DNA of 64,000 bases from an uncultured Eubacteriales bacterium. Lineage in GTDB: Bacteria; Bacillota; Clostridia; Oscillospirales; Oscillospiraceae. Positions 48,385-57,538 of this stretch are shown piece after piece. Location: positions 1-64,000 of the forward strand of contig UQSF01000009.1 in NCBI GenBank assembly GCA_900543625.1, written 5' to 3'. The notes below the pieces were generated by a model, which was not told where the DNA came from, did no database searches, and was given only the letters and a program-made list of their open reading frames with translations. A program made the translations under genes and the position numbers. The first letter of the stretch is position 1, and each line of letters begins with the position of its first letter.

Positions 48385-49443
48385 ATGAGCAGCAAACCCA
48401 CCCTGCGCGACATCGCCGAGGCGACCGGTGTTTCCACCGCGAGCGTCTCCATGATCCTCAACGGAAAATCGCTGGAGCGTTTTTCGTCCGAGCGTGTGGC
48501 GAGCGTCCTGGCCGAGGCCGAGCGCATCGGCTACCGCACGCCGTCCGCCCGCTGCTCCGGCAAACAGATCGCCGTCCTCTCGCCGTCGGTCGCCAACCCC
48601 TACCACACCAAGATGATCGCCGGCATCGACGCCGCGGGGCACGCCGCCGGGTATCACACCGCGATCTACAACACCTACTGGAATCCCCGCACGGAGAGCC
48701 ACCTGCTCGACTCGCTCGACTATTCGCGCGTGGCCGGCATCATCTTCGCCATGACGCCGACGCAGACGGCCAAGGTGCGCGAGCTGAGCCGCCGCGTGCC
48801 CATCGTCGCCGTCGGCGACCGCGTCACGGACTGCGGCATCGACACCGTGGACGTGGACAACTTCGGCGCGGCGCAGCTCGTGGCCAAGCACCTCATCGAC
48901 CTCGGCCACAAGCGCATCGCCTACCTGTCCACGGCGCTCAACGAGCACCACGTCTCCCGTATGCGCCGCGGCGAAGGACTGCAGGAGGCCTACCGCCGCT
49001 GGTGTCCGGAGGGCAGCGTGACCATCTGCTCGCACGTCAACTCCCTCGAGGCGGAGATCACCACGCCCGACCTCGAGTACCGCTCGGGAATGGAGCTGGC
49101 CTACAAATGCCTGCGCAACGACAAGATCACCGGCATCGTCGCCATCAATGACATGGTGGCCTTCGGCGTGCTCGACGCGCTGCAGCGCGAGGGCTACCGC
49201 GTGCCGGAGGATTTCAGCCTCTGCGGGTTTGACAACGTCACGACCTCGGGCTATCAGCGCATCCAGCTCACGACCGTGGACAACAACACCTTCAGCCACG
49301 GCAAGAGCGCCTTCAACCTGCTGCTCGAGCGCATCGAGGGCGGGCTCAACAGCCGCGAGGATCAGCCGATCAACCGCGTGGAATACCGCAGCCGACTCAT
49401 CGTGCGCGGCAGCACCGGCAAGCCGCGCAGCGGCGGCCTGTAA
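48385..49443 (+). CDS. LacI family transcriptional regulator
   Basis: The 352-residue protein has the LacI helix-turn-helix and hinge (PTLRDIAEATGVSTASVSMI, residues about 4-24, then a KSLERFSSERVASVLAEAE region) and a periplasmic-binding-like domain with typical AVLSPSVANPYHTKMIAGID, DNFGAAQLVAKHLIDLGHKR and DFSLCGFDN segments. The ATG at 48385 follows GGAGG by five bases. It lies divergent to the TRAP operon and upstream of two mgtC-like genes. The inducer is probably related to the TRAP or glycerophosphodiester substrate, an inference. Confidence 0.93.
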   Translation: MSSKPTLRDIAEATGVSTASVSMILNGKSLERFSSERVASVLAEAERIGYRTPSARCSGKQIAVLSPSVANPYHTKMIAGIDAAGHAAGYHTAIYNTYWNPRTESHLLDSLDYSRVAGIIFAMTPTQTAKVRELSRRVPIVAVGDRVTDCGIDTVDVDNFGAAQLVAKHLIDLGHKRIAYLSTALNEHHVSRMRRGEGLQEAYRRWCPEGSVTICSHVNSLEAEITTPDLEYRSGMELAYKCLRNDKITGIVAINDMVAFGVLDALQREGYRVPEDFSLCGFDNVTTSGYQRIQLTTVDNNTFSHGKSAFNLLLERIEGGLNSREDQPINRVEYRSRLIVRGSTGKPRSGGL

Positions 49444-49467
49444 CCAGCTCAGAAAGGAGCCGCATCT

Positions 49468-50193
49468 ATGGCGTCCGTACTCTCCTACCTGCGTGAACTG
49501 AATATCGTCACGATGATGCTGCGCATCCTCCTCGCCGTGCTCTGCGGCGGGCTGATCGGGCTTGAGCGCGAGCGCAAAAACCGCCCCGCCGGCTTTCGCA
49601 CCTATATGCTCACGGCGCTCGGCGCGACGCTCACCGTGCTGCTGAGCCTGCAGCTCGACCAGATGCTCCACGGACCGTGGCGCGCGCTCGCCGAGAGCAT
49701 CGGCGCGACGCAGGACGTGTCGCGCTTCGGCGCCGAGGCCGCAAAGGGCATCGGCTTTCTCGGCGCAGGCACGATCATCATCACCGCCCGCCAGCAGGTC
49801 AAGGGCCTGACCACCGCCGCCGGACTCTGGGCGAGCGCGTGTCTCGGCCTTACCATCGGCGCGGGCTTTTATGCCTGCGCGTTCATCTGCATCGCCTACA
49901 TGGCGGCCTGCATGTACCTGCTGCCGCCGCTGGAGCAGCGGCTCACCCGCCGGGCGCACCACATCAACATCAGCCTCGAGATCGAGCGCATGGAGCACCT
50001 CGGCGCGATCGTCGCGCATCTGCACGACGAGAACATCCGCATTTTCGACTTTGCCGTCAACCGCAACGGCACAGGCCCGCTGGCGAGCTTCCTGTGCCAG
50101 TTCAGCGCCATCCTGCCCGAGCGGCGCGACCACCCCGAGCTGCTGGCAGAGCTGTCGGCGCTTGAGGGCGTCATCCTCATCGAAGAGATCTGA
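49468..50193 (+). CDS. MgtC/SapB family membrane protein
   Basis: The 241-residue protein has the MgtC membrane domain (residues about 10-150) with GGLIGLERERKNRPAGFRTY near residue 30 and GIGFLGAGTIII...QVKGLTTAAGLWA near residue 95, then a cytoplasmic ACT-like tail. MgtC-type proteins act in magnesium limitation, acid or membrane-potential homeostasis, by a mechanism not fully known. AGAAAGGAG precedes the start. It lies 24 bases after the LacI gene and 17 before a paralogue. Confidence 0.9.
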   Translation: MASVLSYLRELNIVTMMLRILLAVLCGGLIGLERERKNRPAGFRTYMLTALGATLTVLLSLQLDQMLHGPWRALAESIGATQDVSRFGAEAAKGIGFLGAGTIIITARQQVKGLTTAAGLWASACLGLTIGAGFYACAFICIAYMAACMYLLPPLEQRLTRRAHHINISLEIERMEHLGAIVAHLHDENIRIFDFAVNRNGTGPLASFLCQFSAILPERRDHPELLAELSALEGVILIEEI

Positions 50194-50209
50194 GAAAGGA
50201 GGCTGTACC

Positions 50210-50911
50210 ATGCTGCATTGTTTTGATCCCATCCGTGATATGACCTTCTGGGCGATCCTCGCCCGTCTGACGCTGGCCGTCGTCTGCGGCGGGCTGATCG
50301 GCGCAGAGCGCGAGATCAAGCGCCGGCCCGCGGGCTTCCGCACGCACATTCTCATCTGCCTCGGCTCCGCCATCACGACGCTCACGAGCCAGTACCTGCT
50401 CTTCCAGCACCTGTATAACGACATCGCGCGTCTCGGCGCGCAGGTCATCTCCGGCATCGGCTTTGTCGGCGCGGGCACGATCATCGTCACGCGTGACAAG
50501 CGCGTCAAAGGTCTGACCACCGCCGCCGGACTCTGGGCCGCGGCCATCATCGGCCTTGTCTGCGGCGCGGGCTATGCCGAGTGTGCCATCTTCGCCACGG
50601 CCGTCGTGCTGCTGGTCGAGGTGGTGCTCGTGCGGCTGGAGACCCGGCTCACGAGCAAGAGCACCGATCTCACGCTCTACATTGAGTACGCGCGCGCCGT
50701 GTGCATGGAGTCCGTGCTCGCCCTGCTGCGTGAGCGCAGCATCCGCATCGACAATCTCGAGATCAGCCGCATCTCGGACAGCGACGCCCCCGACGCGCCG
50801 CACCACTACTGCGCGCTCATCCCCATCCACAGCCGCACTCCGCTGCAGCCGGGCGACCTGCGCGGCGACCTGACCGCGCTGCCGGACATGCTGGCCGTCG
50901 AGGAAATGTAA
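50210..50911 (+). CDS. MgtC/SapB family membrane protein, paralogue
   Basis: The 233-residue protein shares with its neighbour the motifs GGLIGAEREIKRRPAGFRTH and GIGFVGAGTIIV...VKGLTTAAGLWAA, with a divergent cytoplasmic tail. The tandem pair is a duplication; the proteins may form a hetero-oligomer, as seen for some split or paired membrane carriers, but this is an inference. AAAGGAGG precedes the ATG. The gene ends just before repeat copy B. Confidence 0.9.
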   Translation: MLHCFDPIRDMTFWAILARLTLAVVCGGLIGAEREIKRRPAGFRTHILICLGSAITTLTSQYLLFQHLYNDIARLGAQVISGIGFVGAGTIIVTRDKRVKGLTTAAGLWAAAIIGLVCGAGYAECAIFATAVVLLVEVVLVRLETRLTSKSTDLTLYIEYARAVCMESVLALLRERSIRIDNLEISRISDSDAPDAPHHYCALIPIHSRTPLQPGDLRGDLTALPDMLAVEEM

Positions 50912-50923
50912 CGAAAACGAACA

Positions 50924-51183
50924 AGGGGCGGACGCCGCATGGCGTCCGCCCCTGTGACTGTCAAAAAGTATTACTTTTTGACAAAGGGATTTGCGGCCTG
51001 ACTGCAGCGCACGCGCTGTCCGCCTTTGACGGACGGCGCGCACGTTTGCAGGCCGAGAAGTATTTTCTCCGCCGCACATGTCGCCGGAGAAAATGATCGG
51101 ACTTTCTTTGCGCCTGCGGGCGCAAACTCTGCGAGGCTATTTGGATAAACTGAGAGGGCGGACGCCATGCGGCGTCCGCCCCT
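50924..51183 (+). repeat. Structured terminator-flanked repeat, copy B (type 2)
   Basis: The left hairpin (50924-50953, arms AGGGGCGGACGCC, loop GCAT) and right hairpin (51155-51183, same arms, loop ATGC) bracket a 201-bp core with H1 to H4 in the same order as copy A. H2 is the type 2 form (CGGCCTG...CAGGCCG with inner GTCCG/CGGAC), H3 has CTCCG/CGGAG, and H4 is TTTGCGCC...GGCGCAAA. The right loop is the reverse complement of the left one, so the right hairpin is an inverted copy. Outer flanks are A-rich on the left and T-rich on the right, like one bidirectional terminator split apart. It lies between converging genes. Confidence 0.85.
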
Positions 51184-51215
51184 TGTTGTTCTTCAAGATG
51201 TTTTGCGGCGTTTTC

Positions 51216-51626
51216 TCAGCGCAGCGTGCCGAGATAGCCCTCGAGGATCAGGCTCGCCGCGACGGCGTCGACCGTCCGGCGGTGCTTTTTCTCCTTGCGG
51301 CCGTTGGCGTGCAGGATGCCGTGCGCCTCGATGGAGCTGCGCCGCTCGTCCCAGAGCACGACCTCCAGCCCCGTCGCCTCCGTGAGCCGCTGCGCAACCA
51401 TGCGGCTCTTTTCCGCGCGCGGGCCTTCCGTGCCGTCCATATTCTTCGGCAGACCGAGCACGATGCGCTCCACGCCCTCGGTGCGCACCACGTCCGCGAT
51501 CGCCGCGACCGCGCGCTCCAGATTCCACTCCGTGAGCGTCCACGCCCGGCCGCAAAGCGTGGCCGAGGCGTCCGAGAGCGCGAGCCCGATGCGCGCGTCG
51601 CCGTAATCAATGCCCAGAATTCTCAT
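51216..51626 (-). CDS. ruvX: Putative pre-16S rRNA nuclease / Holliday junction resolvase YqgF
   Basis: The 136-residue RNase H-fold protein begins MRILGIDYGDARIGLALSD, the family start with the first catalytic Asp, and has VLGLPKNMDGTEGPRA near residue 58, LWDERRSS near residue 96, and the last catalytic Asp in TVDAVAASLILEGYL. It is thought to mature 16S rRNA 5' ends. The start at 51626 is 20 bases inside the end of folC. Confidence 0.95.
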   Translation of the reverse strand: MRILGIDYGDARIGLALSDASATLCGRAWTLTEWNLERAVAAIADVVRTEGVERIVLGLPKNMDGTEGPRAEKSRMVAQRLTEATGLEVVLWDERRSSIEAHGILHANGRKEKKHRRTVDAVAASLILEGYLGTLR

Positions 51627-52893
51627 CGTGTTCCCTCCGCAGATAGGTTCGGATCGCGCCCGCCATGTACAGCGAGCCGACCGCGCAGATGACATCGTCC
51701 TCCCCCGCCTGCGCGAGCGCGCGCGCCGCAGCCTGCGCGGGGTCGGGGCAGACCGTCACCGGTTTTCCAAAGCGCTGCAAATACGCCCCCAGCTCCTCCG
51801 CCGGCAGCGCGCGCGGCGAGAGCGGCGTTACCGCGATGTAGGCCGCGGCATACGGGTCGAGCTGCGCGATCAGATCGGGATAGTCCTTATCCGCGAGCAC
51901 ACCCACGAGCAGCGTGATGCGCCGGCCGGGGAAATAGCGCGCGAGATTGTCCGCCACGGTCTGCGCGCACTGCGGGTTGTGCCCGCCGTCGAGCACGAAC
52001 CACGGCGCGCGCCGCAGCACCTCGAACCGCGCCGGCCAGCGCACCTGCGCAAGCCCCGCGTGCACGGCCGCATCCGGGATGCGCCAGCCGCGTGTGCGCA
52101 GCGCCGCCACCGTCTCGAGCGCGACGGCCGCATTGCGCAGCTGATGCCTGCCGAGCAGCGGCAGGTCATACACCGCGCCGCGATAGGAAAAGGTCTGCCC
52201 GTCCACGCTGTCGCGCAGCGGCTCGATGGCGTCCGCGTCCGCCTCCGTGAGCGGGATGCCCAGCCGGGCGCACGTCTCGTGCAGCACCGCGCGCACCTCC
52301 GGCACCTGCGGATAGCTGACGGCGCGCGTTCCGGGCTTGAGGATGCCCGCCTTCTCGCGCGCGATCTGCGCGAGCGTGTCGCCGAGGATCTCCGTGTGGT
52401 CCAGCCCGATGTTCGTGATGACGGCACATGCCGGCGCACCGATGACATTCGTCGCGTCCAGCCGGCCGCCGAGCCCGACCTCGAGCACCACGATGTCGCA
52501 GCCGCGGCGCTGAAACCAGAGCATGGCCGCCGCCGTCACGAGCTCAAACTCCGTCGGCTGGTCGTCCATGGCCGCAATGCACGGCTGCAGCGTCTCGCAC
52601 GCGGCAGCAAGCTCCGCGTCCGGGATCGGCTGGCCGTTTACCTGCATACGCTCGGCGAATTGCTCGAGAAACGGGGACGTGAACAGCCCCGTCGTATAGC
52701 CTGCCGCCTGCAAGACGGCCGCGAGCATCGCCGCCGTGCTGCCCTTGCCGTTCGTGCCCGCGATGTGCACGAACTGCAGCGTGTCCTGCGGGTCGCCGAT
52801 GCGGTGCAGCAGCTCGCGCACACGCGACAGCCCCGGACGAGATCCGCGCCACTCGACGCCCCGGATCAGCGCCCGCGCCTCTTCTATGGTCAT
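51607..52893 (-). CDS. folC: Folylpolyglutamate synthase / dihydrofolate synthase
   Basis: FolC adds glutamate to dihydropteroate and to folates. The 428-residue Mur-ligase-family protein has the ATP P-loop IAGTNGKGSTAAML near residue 45, the omega-loop region TSPFLEQFAERM, EVGLGGRLDATNVI, ITNIGLDHTEILG, and a C-terminal domain with DGGHNPQ. The length is normal. It overlaps ruvX, and its own upstream region (52894-53066) contains no other gene. Confidence 0.95.
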   Translation of the reverse strand: MTIEEARALIRGVEWRGSRPGLSRVRELLHRIGDPQDTLQFVHIAGTNGKGSTAAMLAAVLQAAGYTTGLFTSPFLEQFAERMQVNGQPIPDAELAAACETLQPCIAAMDDQPTEFELVTAAAMLWFQRRGCDIVVLEVGLGGRLDATNVIGAPACAVITNIGLDHTEILGDTLAQIAREKAGILKPGTRAVSYPQVPEVRAVLHETCARLGIPLTEADADAIEPLRDSVDGQTFSYRGAVYDLPLLGRHQLRNAAVALETVAALRTRGWRIPDAAVHAGLAQVRWPARFEVLRRAPWFVLDGGHNPQCAQTVADNLARYFPGRRITLLVGVLADKDYPDLIAQLDPYAAAYIAVTPLSPRALPAEELGAYLQRFGKPVTVCPDPAQAAARALAQAGEDDVICAVGSLYMAGAIRTYLRREHDENSGH

Positions 52894-53066
52894 TACGCAG
52901 TACCTCCCGCGTGAAAAAAATCAAACGGAAGAATTATATCACATTTCATGCCGCGCAGCAACCTGCACCCTTGCAATTTGCCTACGGTGGGAGTAAACTA
53001 TGAAATGCTCGTTTTTTCGCCGGTTTTCTCCGGTTTTCTAAATTCCCCCCCGAAGGTGGTATGCAA

Positions 53067-54005
53067 ATGGAGAATCTCATCATTTCTGTCCATGCGATCC
53101 TGCCGATGTTCCTCGTGATGGCGCTCGGCTACGGCGCGCGCTGTCTCGGCTGGATCCGCCGGGAGGAGATCTTGAACATCAACAGGATCGCCTTCCGCAT
53201 CTTTCTGCCGTGCCTGTTGTTTTATAATGTATACTGCTCCGATCTGTCCGGCTCGTTCGACCCGCTGCTGATCGCCTATGCCGTCGGCGGCGTGCTGCTG
53301 TCGTTCGCGCTGGCGCTCGGCTACACGCTGCTCACGGAGAAGCTGCCAGAGCGCCGCGGCGTGATGATCCAGGGTATGTTCCGCAGCAACTACGTCATCA
53401 TGGGCATCCCCGTGGCGACGGCGCTGCTCGGCGCGGATCAGCTCGGCACGGTCTCGATCCTGATCGCGATCATCGTGCCGATCTTCAACATGATGTCCAT
53501 CATCGTTCTGGAGGTATTTCGCGGCCAGAAGCCGAAGCCGCTGCACATCCTCGGCCAGATCGCAAAAAACCCGCTCGTCATCGCCTCCGTGCTCGGCGTG
53601 CTGGCGCTGGTGGCAAAGATCCGCCTGCCGTACATCCTGGAAAAGACGGTGCAGAGCGTGAGCGGCATCGCCTCGCCCCTGCAGCTGTTTCTGCTCGGCG
53701 CGTTTTTCCAGTTCTCCGGTCTGCGGCGCTATGTGCGCGAGCTCACGGCCGTCGTGGCGGCAAAGCTCATCGTGTTCCCGGGGCTGTTTCTGGGGCTCGG
53801 CGCGCTGCTCGGCTTCCGGGATGCGGCGTTCGTGTCGCTGCTGGGTGTGTTCGCCTCACCGACCGCCGTCAACTCCTTCACCATGGCGCAGCAGATGGGC
53901 GGCGACGCGGAGCTCGCCGGCGACACCGTCGTCGTGACCTCGGCCGTGAGCATGCTGACGATGTTTCTGTGGGTCTTTCTGTTCAAATCCCTCGGGATGT
54001 TCTGA
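53067..54005 (+). CDS. AEC family transporter (auxin efflux carrier-like)
   Basis: The 312-residue protein has about ten hydrophobic helices and the AEC pattern: PMFLVMALGYGARCLGWIRR near the start, a central GMFRSNYVIMGIPVATALLG near residue 100, and a C-terminal SPTAVNSFTMAQQMGGDAEL near residue 275. Bacterial members export or import malate and other dicarboxylates. The ATG at 53067 has AAGGTGG seven bases upstream; an ATG at 53061 is too close to it. It stands alone. Confidence 0.85.
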   Translation: MENLIISVHAILPMFLVMALGYGARCLGWIRREEILNINRIAFRIFLPCLLFYNVYCSDLSGSFDPLLIAYAVGGVLLSFALALGYTLLTEKLPERRGVMIQGMFRSNYVIMGIPVATALLGADQLGTVSILIAIIVPIFNMMSIIVLEVFRGQKPKPLHILGQIAKNPLVIASVLGVLALVAKIRLPYILEKTVQSVSGIASPLQLFLLGAFFQFSGLRRYVRELTAVVAAKLIVFPGLFLGLGALLGFRDAAFVSLLGVFASPTAVNSFTMAQQMGGDAELAGDTVVVTSAVSMLTMFLWVFLFKSLGMF

Positions 54006-54016
54006 GCGTTCGGGAC

Positions 54017-54045
54017 TTCACAAATCGGGTGAAACGGCGTATAAT
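54017..54045 (+). promoter_or_regulatory. Promoter of trkH
   Basis: TTCACA (54017-54022) and TATAAT (54040-54045) are 17 bp apart, 45 bases before the ATG. Confidence 0.75.
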
Positions 54046-54090
54046 ATTTTATTACGCAACAGTTCATCATGATATAAAGAGGACAACACC

Positions 54091-55530
54091 ATGAATTTTC
54101 GAATGATCGGGCAGGTCATCGGCCGCGTGCTGTGCATCGAGGCGGCACTGATGCTTCTGCCGATGGTCGCAGCTTTGGCATACGGCGAGTCGCCGGCGCC
54201 GTTTCTGATCACGATCGCCGTCACCGGCGGCATCGGGCTGGTCATGTGGCGCGTGCGCGCAAAATCCGGCGGCATGACCGCGCGCGACGGTTTTCTGATC
54301 GTCGGCCTGTCGTGGATCGCCATGTCGCTGTTCGGCGCGCTGCTGTTCGTGCTCACGGGCGACATCCCGAACTACGTCGACGCCCTGTTTGAGACGATCT
54401 CGGGTCTGACCACGACCGGCGCCAGCGTCGTCACGGCTCCGGAGGAAATGACCCGCGGCGGCATGTTCTGGCGGCTGTTCACGCACTGGATCGGCGGCAT
54501 GGGCATCCTCGTGTTCGTGCTGGCCGTGCTGCCCATGAGCGGCAACCGCTCGATGCACATCATGCGCGCCGAGGTGCCCGGCCCGACGGTCGGCAAGCTC
54601 GTGCCGCGCATCCGCAAGACCGCCTCCATCCTCTACCTGCTGTACATCGCGCTCACGCTCGTGGAGATGGTTCTGCTCATCGCCGGCGGCATGAGCTTTT
54701 ACGATGCGCTGCTGCACGCGTTCGCCACCGCCGGCACCGGCGGCCTGTCCACGCGCGCGCTGAGCATCGGCTACTACAACAGCGCCTATATCGACATCGT
54801 CGTGGGCGTGTTCATGATACTCTTCGGCGTCAACTTCAGCCTGTATTACCTCATTCTGCTCGGCAACATCCGCACCGCGCTGCGCAACGAGGAGCTGCGC
54901 TGGTTCCTCGGTGTGATCGCCTTTTCCGTCATCACGATCGCATTCGACATCCGCAATCTCTACGGCGGTGTCGGCCACGCGCTGCGCTATTCGTTCTTCC
55001 AGGTCACATCGATCATCTCTACGACCGGCTTTGCCACCGCGGACTTCAATCTCTGGCCGGAATACTCCAAGTTCCTGCTCGTGCTGCTGATGTTTGTCGG
55101 CGGCTGCGCCGGCAGCACCGCCGGCGGTCTGAAGCTCTCGCGCGTGATGCTGCTGTTCAAATCCTGCACGATCGAGGTCAAGAAGATGCTGCGCCCGCGC
55201 TGCGTAGAAAACGTCCGTCTCGACGGCAAGCCGGTCGACGGGCAGACCGTCTACAACGCCCTGACGTATTTCACGTTCTACATCATCATCCTGCTCATCG
55301 CCGGGCTGATCGTGTCGCTTGACGGGCTGGACTTCACGACGAATTTCACCGCCGCACTCTCGTGCCTGTCCAACGTCGGGCCGGGGCTCTCCCTCGTCGG
55401 ACCGACCGGGAGCTTTGCGATCTTCTCGCCGCTGAGCAAGATCGTGCTCATGATCTGTATGCTGCTCGGCCGTCTGGAGATTTTCCCGCTGCTGCTGCTG
55501 TTCGTGCCGTTCACTTGGCGCTGGAAGTGA
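54091..55530 (+). CDS. trkH: Trk/Ktr-type potassium uptake membrane subunit
   Basis: The 479-residue protein has the repeated helix-pore-helix units of TrkH. Selectivity loops contain TTTGASVV (near residue 110), ATAGTGGLST (near 215), STTGFATAD (near 310) and SNVGPGLSL (near 430). Potassium uptake normally needs the cytoplasmic TrkA subunit, which is not in the window. GAGGA precedes the ATG. It has its own promoter and a strong terminator. Confidence 0.93.
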   Translation: MNFRMIGQVIGRVLCIEAALMLLPMVAALAYGESPAPFLITIAVTGGIGLVMWRVRAKSGGMTARDGFLIVGLSWIAMSLFGALLFVLTGDIPNYVDALFETISGLTTTGASVVTAPEEMTRGGMFWRLFTHWIGGMGILVFVLAVLPMSGNRSMHIMRAEVPGPTVGKLVPRIRKTASILYLLYIALTLVEMVLLIAGGMSFYDALLHAFATAGTGGLSTRALSIGYYNSAYIDIVVGVFMILFGVNFSLYYLILLGNIRTALRNEELRWFLGVIAFSVITIAFDIRNLYGGVGHALRYSFFQVTSIISTTGFATADFNLWPEYSKFLLVLLMFVGGCAGSTAGGLKLSRVMLLFKSCTIEVKKMLRPRCVENVRLDGKPVDGQTVYNALTYFTFYIIILLIAGLIVSLDGLDFTTNFTAALSCLSNVGPGLSLVGPTGSFAIFSPLSKIVLMICMLLGRLEIFPLLLLFVPFTWRWK

Positions 55531-55566
55531 GCGCAGACCCCGGATGCCCCATTTGGATAACGATGA

Positions 55567-55606
55567 CCCCCGCTGTGCAAGACGCGTCTTGCGCAGCGGG
55601 GGTTTT
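55567..55606 (+). terminator. Intrinsic terminator of trkH
   Basis: An 18-bp stem (55567-55584 with 55585-55602, one T-G pair) is followed by TTTT, 37 bases past the trkH stop. Confidence 0.85.
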
Positions 55607-55651
55607 CCTATGCCGCGGCTCTGAGGCGCTGCCGTCAGGCAGCTATCCCCC

Positions 55652-56173
55652 GTCAAAAAAGGAATACTTTTTTGACAATAACGACCCCGCAGGCGATTGC
55701 CCGCGGGGTGACGGCTCAGCTTGTTCAAAAACCTCGCAGAGTTTCGCCGCCGCAGCGGCGAAAGAAAGTCTCGATCATTTTCTCCGGCGACATGTGCGGC
55801 TGAGAAAATACTTCTCAGACTGCAAGTGTGGAATTTGTGTGCCCTAGGCGCACAAATTATGCGCGCAGCAGACTGCAGCCCCTTTGTCAAAAAGGAATAC
55901 TTTTTGACAGCGGCAACCCCGCAGGCTCTTGCCCACGGAGTGTCGGCTCAGCTTGTCCAAAAGCCTCGCAGAGTTTCGCCGCCGCAGCGGCGAAAGAAAG
56001 TCAAATCATTTTCTCAGGCGACATGTGCGGCTGAGAAAATACTTCTCAGGCTGCAAGTGTGGAATTTGCGTGCCGCAGGCGCACAAATTATGCGCGCAGC
56101 AGACTGCAGCCCCTTTGTCAAAAAGTAACACTTTTTGACAGCGACAACCCCGCAGGCCGAAGCCTGCGGGGTT
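55652..56173 (-). repeat. Tandem structured repeats, copies C1 and C2, plus H1 of a third
   Basis: Read on the minus strand, two type 1 cores (55942-56145 and 55710-55915) are separated and bracketed by three related hairpins with ACCCCGC arms: 56146-56173 (perfect), 55916-55941 (decayed, GCGGGGT changed to ACGGAGT) and 55684-55709. Beyond the last hairpin, 55652-55677 is another H1 (GTCAAAAAAGG...CTTTTTTGAC), the end of a lost third core. H3 pairs are CTCAG/CTGAG in C2 and a mismatched CTCAG/CGGAG in C1. The array lies between converging trkH and the YkvI-like gene. The apparent reading frames across it are non-coding. Confidence 0.85.
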
Positions 56174-56248
56174 GCCTCTCTACGACGCTGCAAGCGCAGC
56201 GGTCAGTATTTCTTAATTGGGACGCCGGAGAGCTGCGCCTTCGTCAGA

Positions 56249-57484
56249 TCACTCAGACAGCTCTGCCTTCTTCTCGGCAGACAGCTTCTTGATCTTCGGG
56301 ATGCCCCAGATGAACGCCGGGAGCACAACAACGATCAGTGCATAGTAGCCGTCATAGCCATAGATCTTGGAGATGATGGTCGACAGGCCGAGCAGGGAAA
56401 CCGCATAGCACAGGCCGATGACGACCAGGCCGACGATCACGCTGCGCAGAGCCTTGCTCTTGATGGCCTTCGGGAAGCAGTGACCCTCGAAGCGCTGGAT
56501 CATGGAGTAGACCAGCGTGACGGACGTGGACACGAACGCGCAGAACAGCAGGATGGTGTACACGACGAACAGCCAGGTGTAGCCGCTGCCCATGAGGGTG
56601 ACGACGCTCTGATTGGGGAGCTTCATGACATCGCCGATGTGGCGGGCGGCGATGCTGGCGACGGAGTCAACACCAACGCTCTTGATGGTGCAGAGGATCG
56701 GGTACCAGCGCAGCAGCATGGCGCCGGAAGCGGCGAGCGCGCCGCCGTTCATGAGCCAGCCGAGGATGCTCGCGCGCTTGACGCCCTTGTGGGTCAGCTC
56801 GGTGGAAGCGGCGATCATGGCCGGGACAGACACGCACTGGAAAGCAGCGTACACAAACACGCCGCGCCAGACGCCCTCGATGCCCTTCTGGGAGGTGACG
56901 TCAGCGATGGCCGGGATGGCCGCGTAAGCCGCGTTCTCAGTGGCGAGCTCCTGAGTGACCGCGTCGATCGGAACGACGAAGCCCATGATGACCAGGATCG
57001 CAGTGACGATCAGGATCGCGGTGGAAAGAACGGTGGAAGCCTTGATGATCAGGTCAACGCCGAAAATCGACAGAAGGATCAGCAGGGCGATGATGACGAG
57101 GTTGCAGATGATGTCGGGCAGGTCGACCAGGCTCTTGACGATGCCGCCGGCGCCGTCAACGCAGGACGCGACTGCCGCGAGGATGATGATGATGTAGAAG
57201 ATCTCGAAGAAGACTTCCATCCACGGCTTCGGATACAGGGCACGGTAGGTGTCCTTGTAGTTGTCGAAACCGCTGAGCTTGGCAAACTTCATCATGATGT
57301 ACATGACAACGGCCAGAATGCCCATGGCCAGAAGCGGGAAGATGGCCGCAGTCCAGCCGTACTGGACAAAGTAGTTCACGACCTGGTTGCCGGTCGCAAA
57401 GCCGGCGCCCACGTGCGTGCCGAACCAGACGGACGCCACGGTGAAGGCGGCTGCCCAGCTGCTCTTGAGCTTTTTGTTATCCAT
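56249..57484 (-). CDS. YkvI-like membrane transporter
   Basis: The 411-residue protein has ten to eleven predicted helices. Its start (VASVWFGTHVGAGFATGNQV near residue 17) and IYGYDGYYALIVVVLPAF end resemble the YkvI family of the APC/LeuT-fold superfamily, whose substrates are unknown. The first helix has an unwound-site-like GTHVGAGFATG. Its promoter has a candidate operator and a leader hairpin. It is divergent from the FAH-ketopantoate reductase genes at 57995-60951, and may import their substrate, an inference. Confidence 0.85.
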   Translation of the reverse strand: MDNKKLKSSWAAAFTVASVWFGTHVGAGFATGNQVVNYFVQYGWTAAIFPLLAMGILAVVMYIMMKFAKLSGFDNYKDTYRALYPKPWMEVFFEIFYIIIILAAVASCVDGAGGIVKSLVDLPDIICNLVIIALLILLSIFGVDLIIKASTVLSTAILIVTAILVIMGFVVPIDAVTQELATENAAYAAIPAIADVTSQKGIEGVWRGVFVYAAFQCVSVPAMIAASTELTHKGVKRASILGWLMNGGALAASGAMLLRWYPILCTIKSVGVDSVASIAARHIGDVMKLPNQSVVTLMGSGYTWLFVVYTILLFCAFVSTSVTLVYSMIQRFEGHCFPKAIKSKALRSVIVGLVVIGLCYAVSLLGLSTIISKIYGYDGYYALIVVVLPAFIWGIPKIKKLSAEKKAELSE

Positions 57485-57538
57485 TTTTTACCTCTTTCTT
57501 TTCTCTGTTTGCTTTTCTCTTTTGCTCTCTATTTCAAA

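Noticed and set aside
50177..51079. Reading frames with peptides such as CGGENTSRPANVRAVR running through the repeats (also at 54067-55890, 55721-56128 and 63139-63711)
   Set aside because: They translate the structured repeat cores and follow hairpins, not codons. The same DNA is open in several frames and both strands.
55652..56173. Possible CRISPR-like array because of regular hairpins and repeated blocks
   Set aside because: Units are about 230 bp, only two to three copies, with no short spacers and no cas genes.
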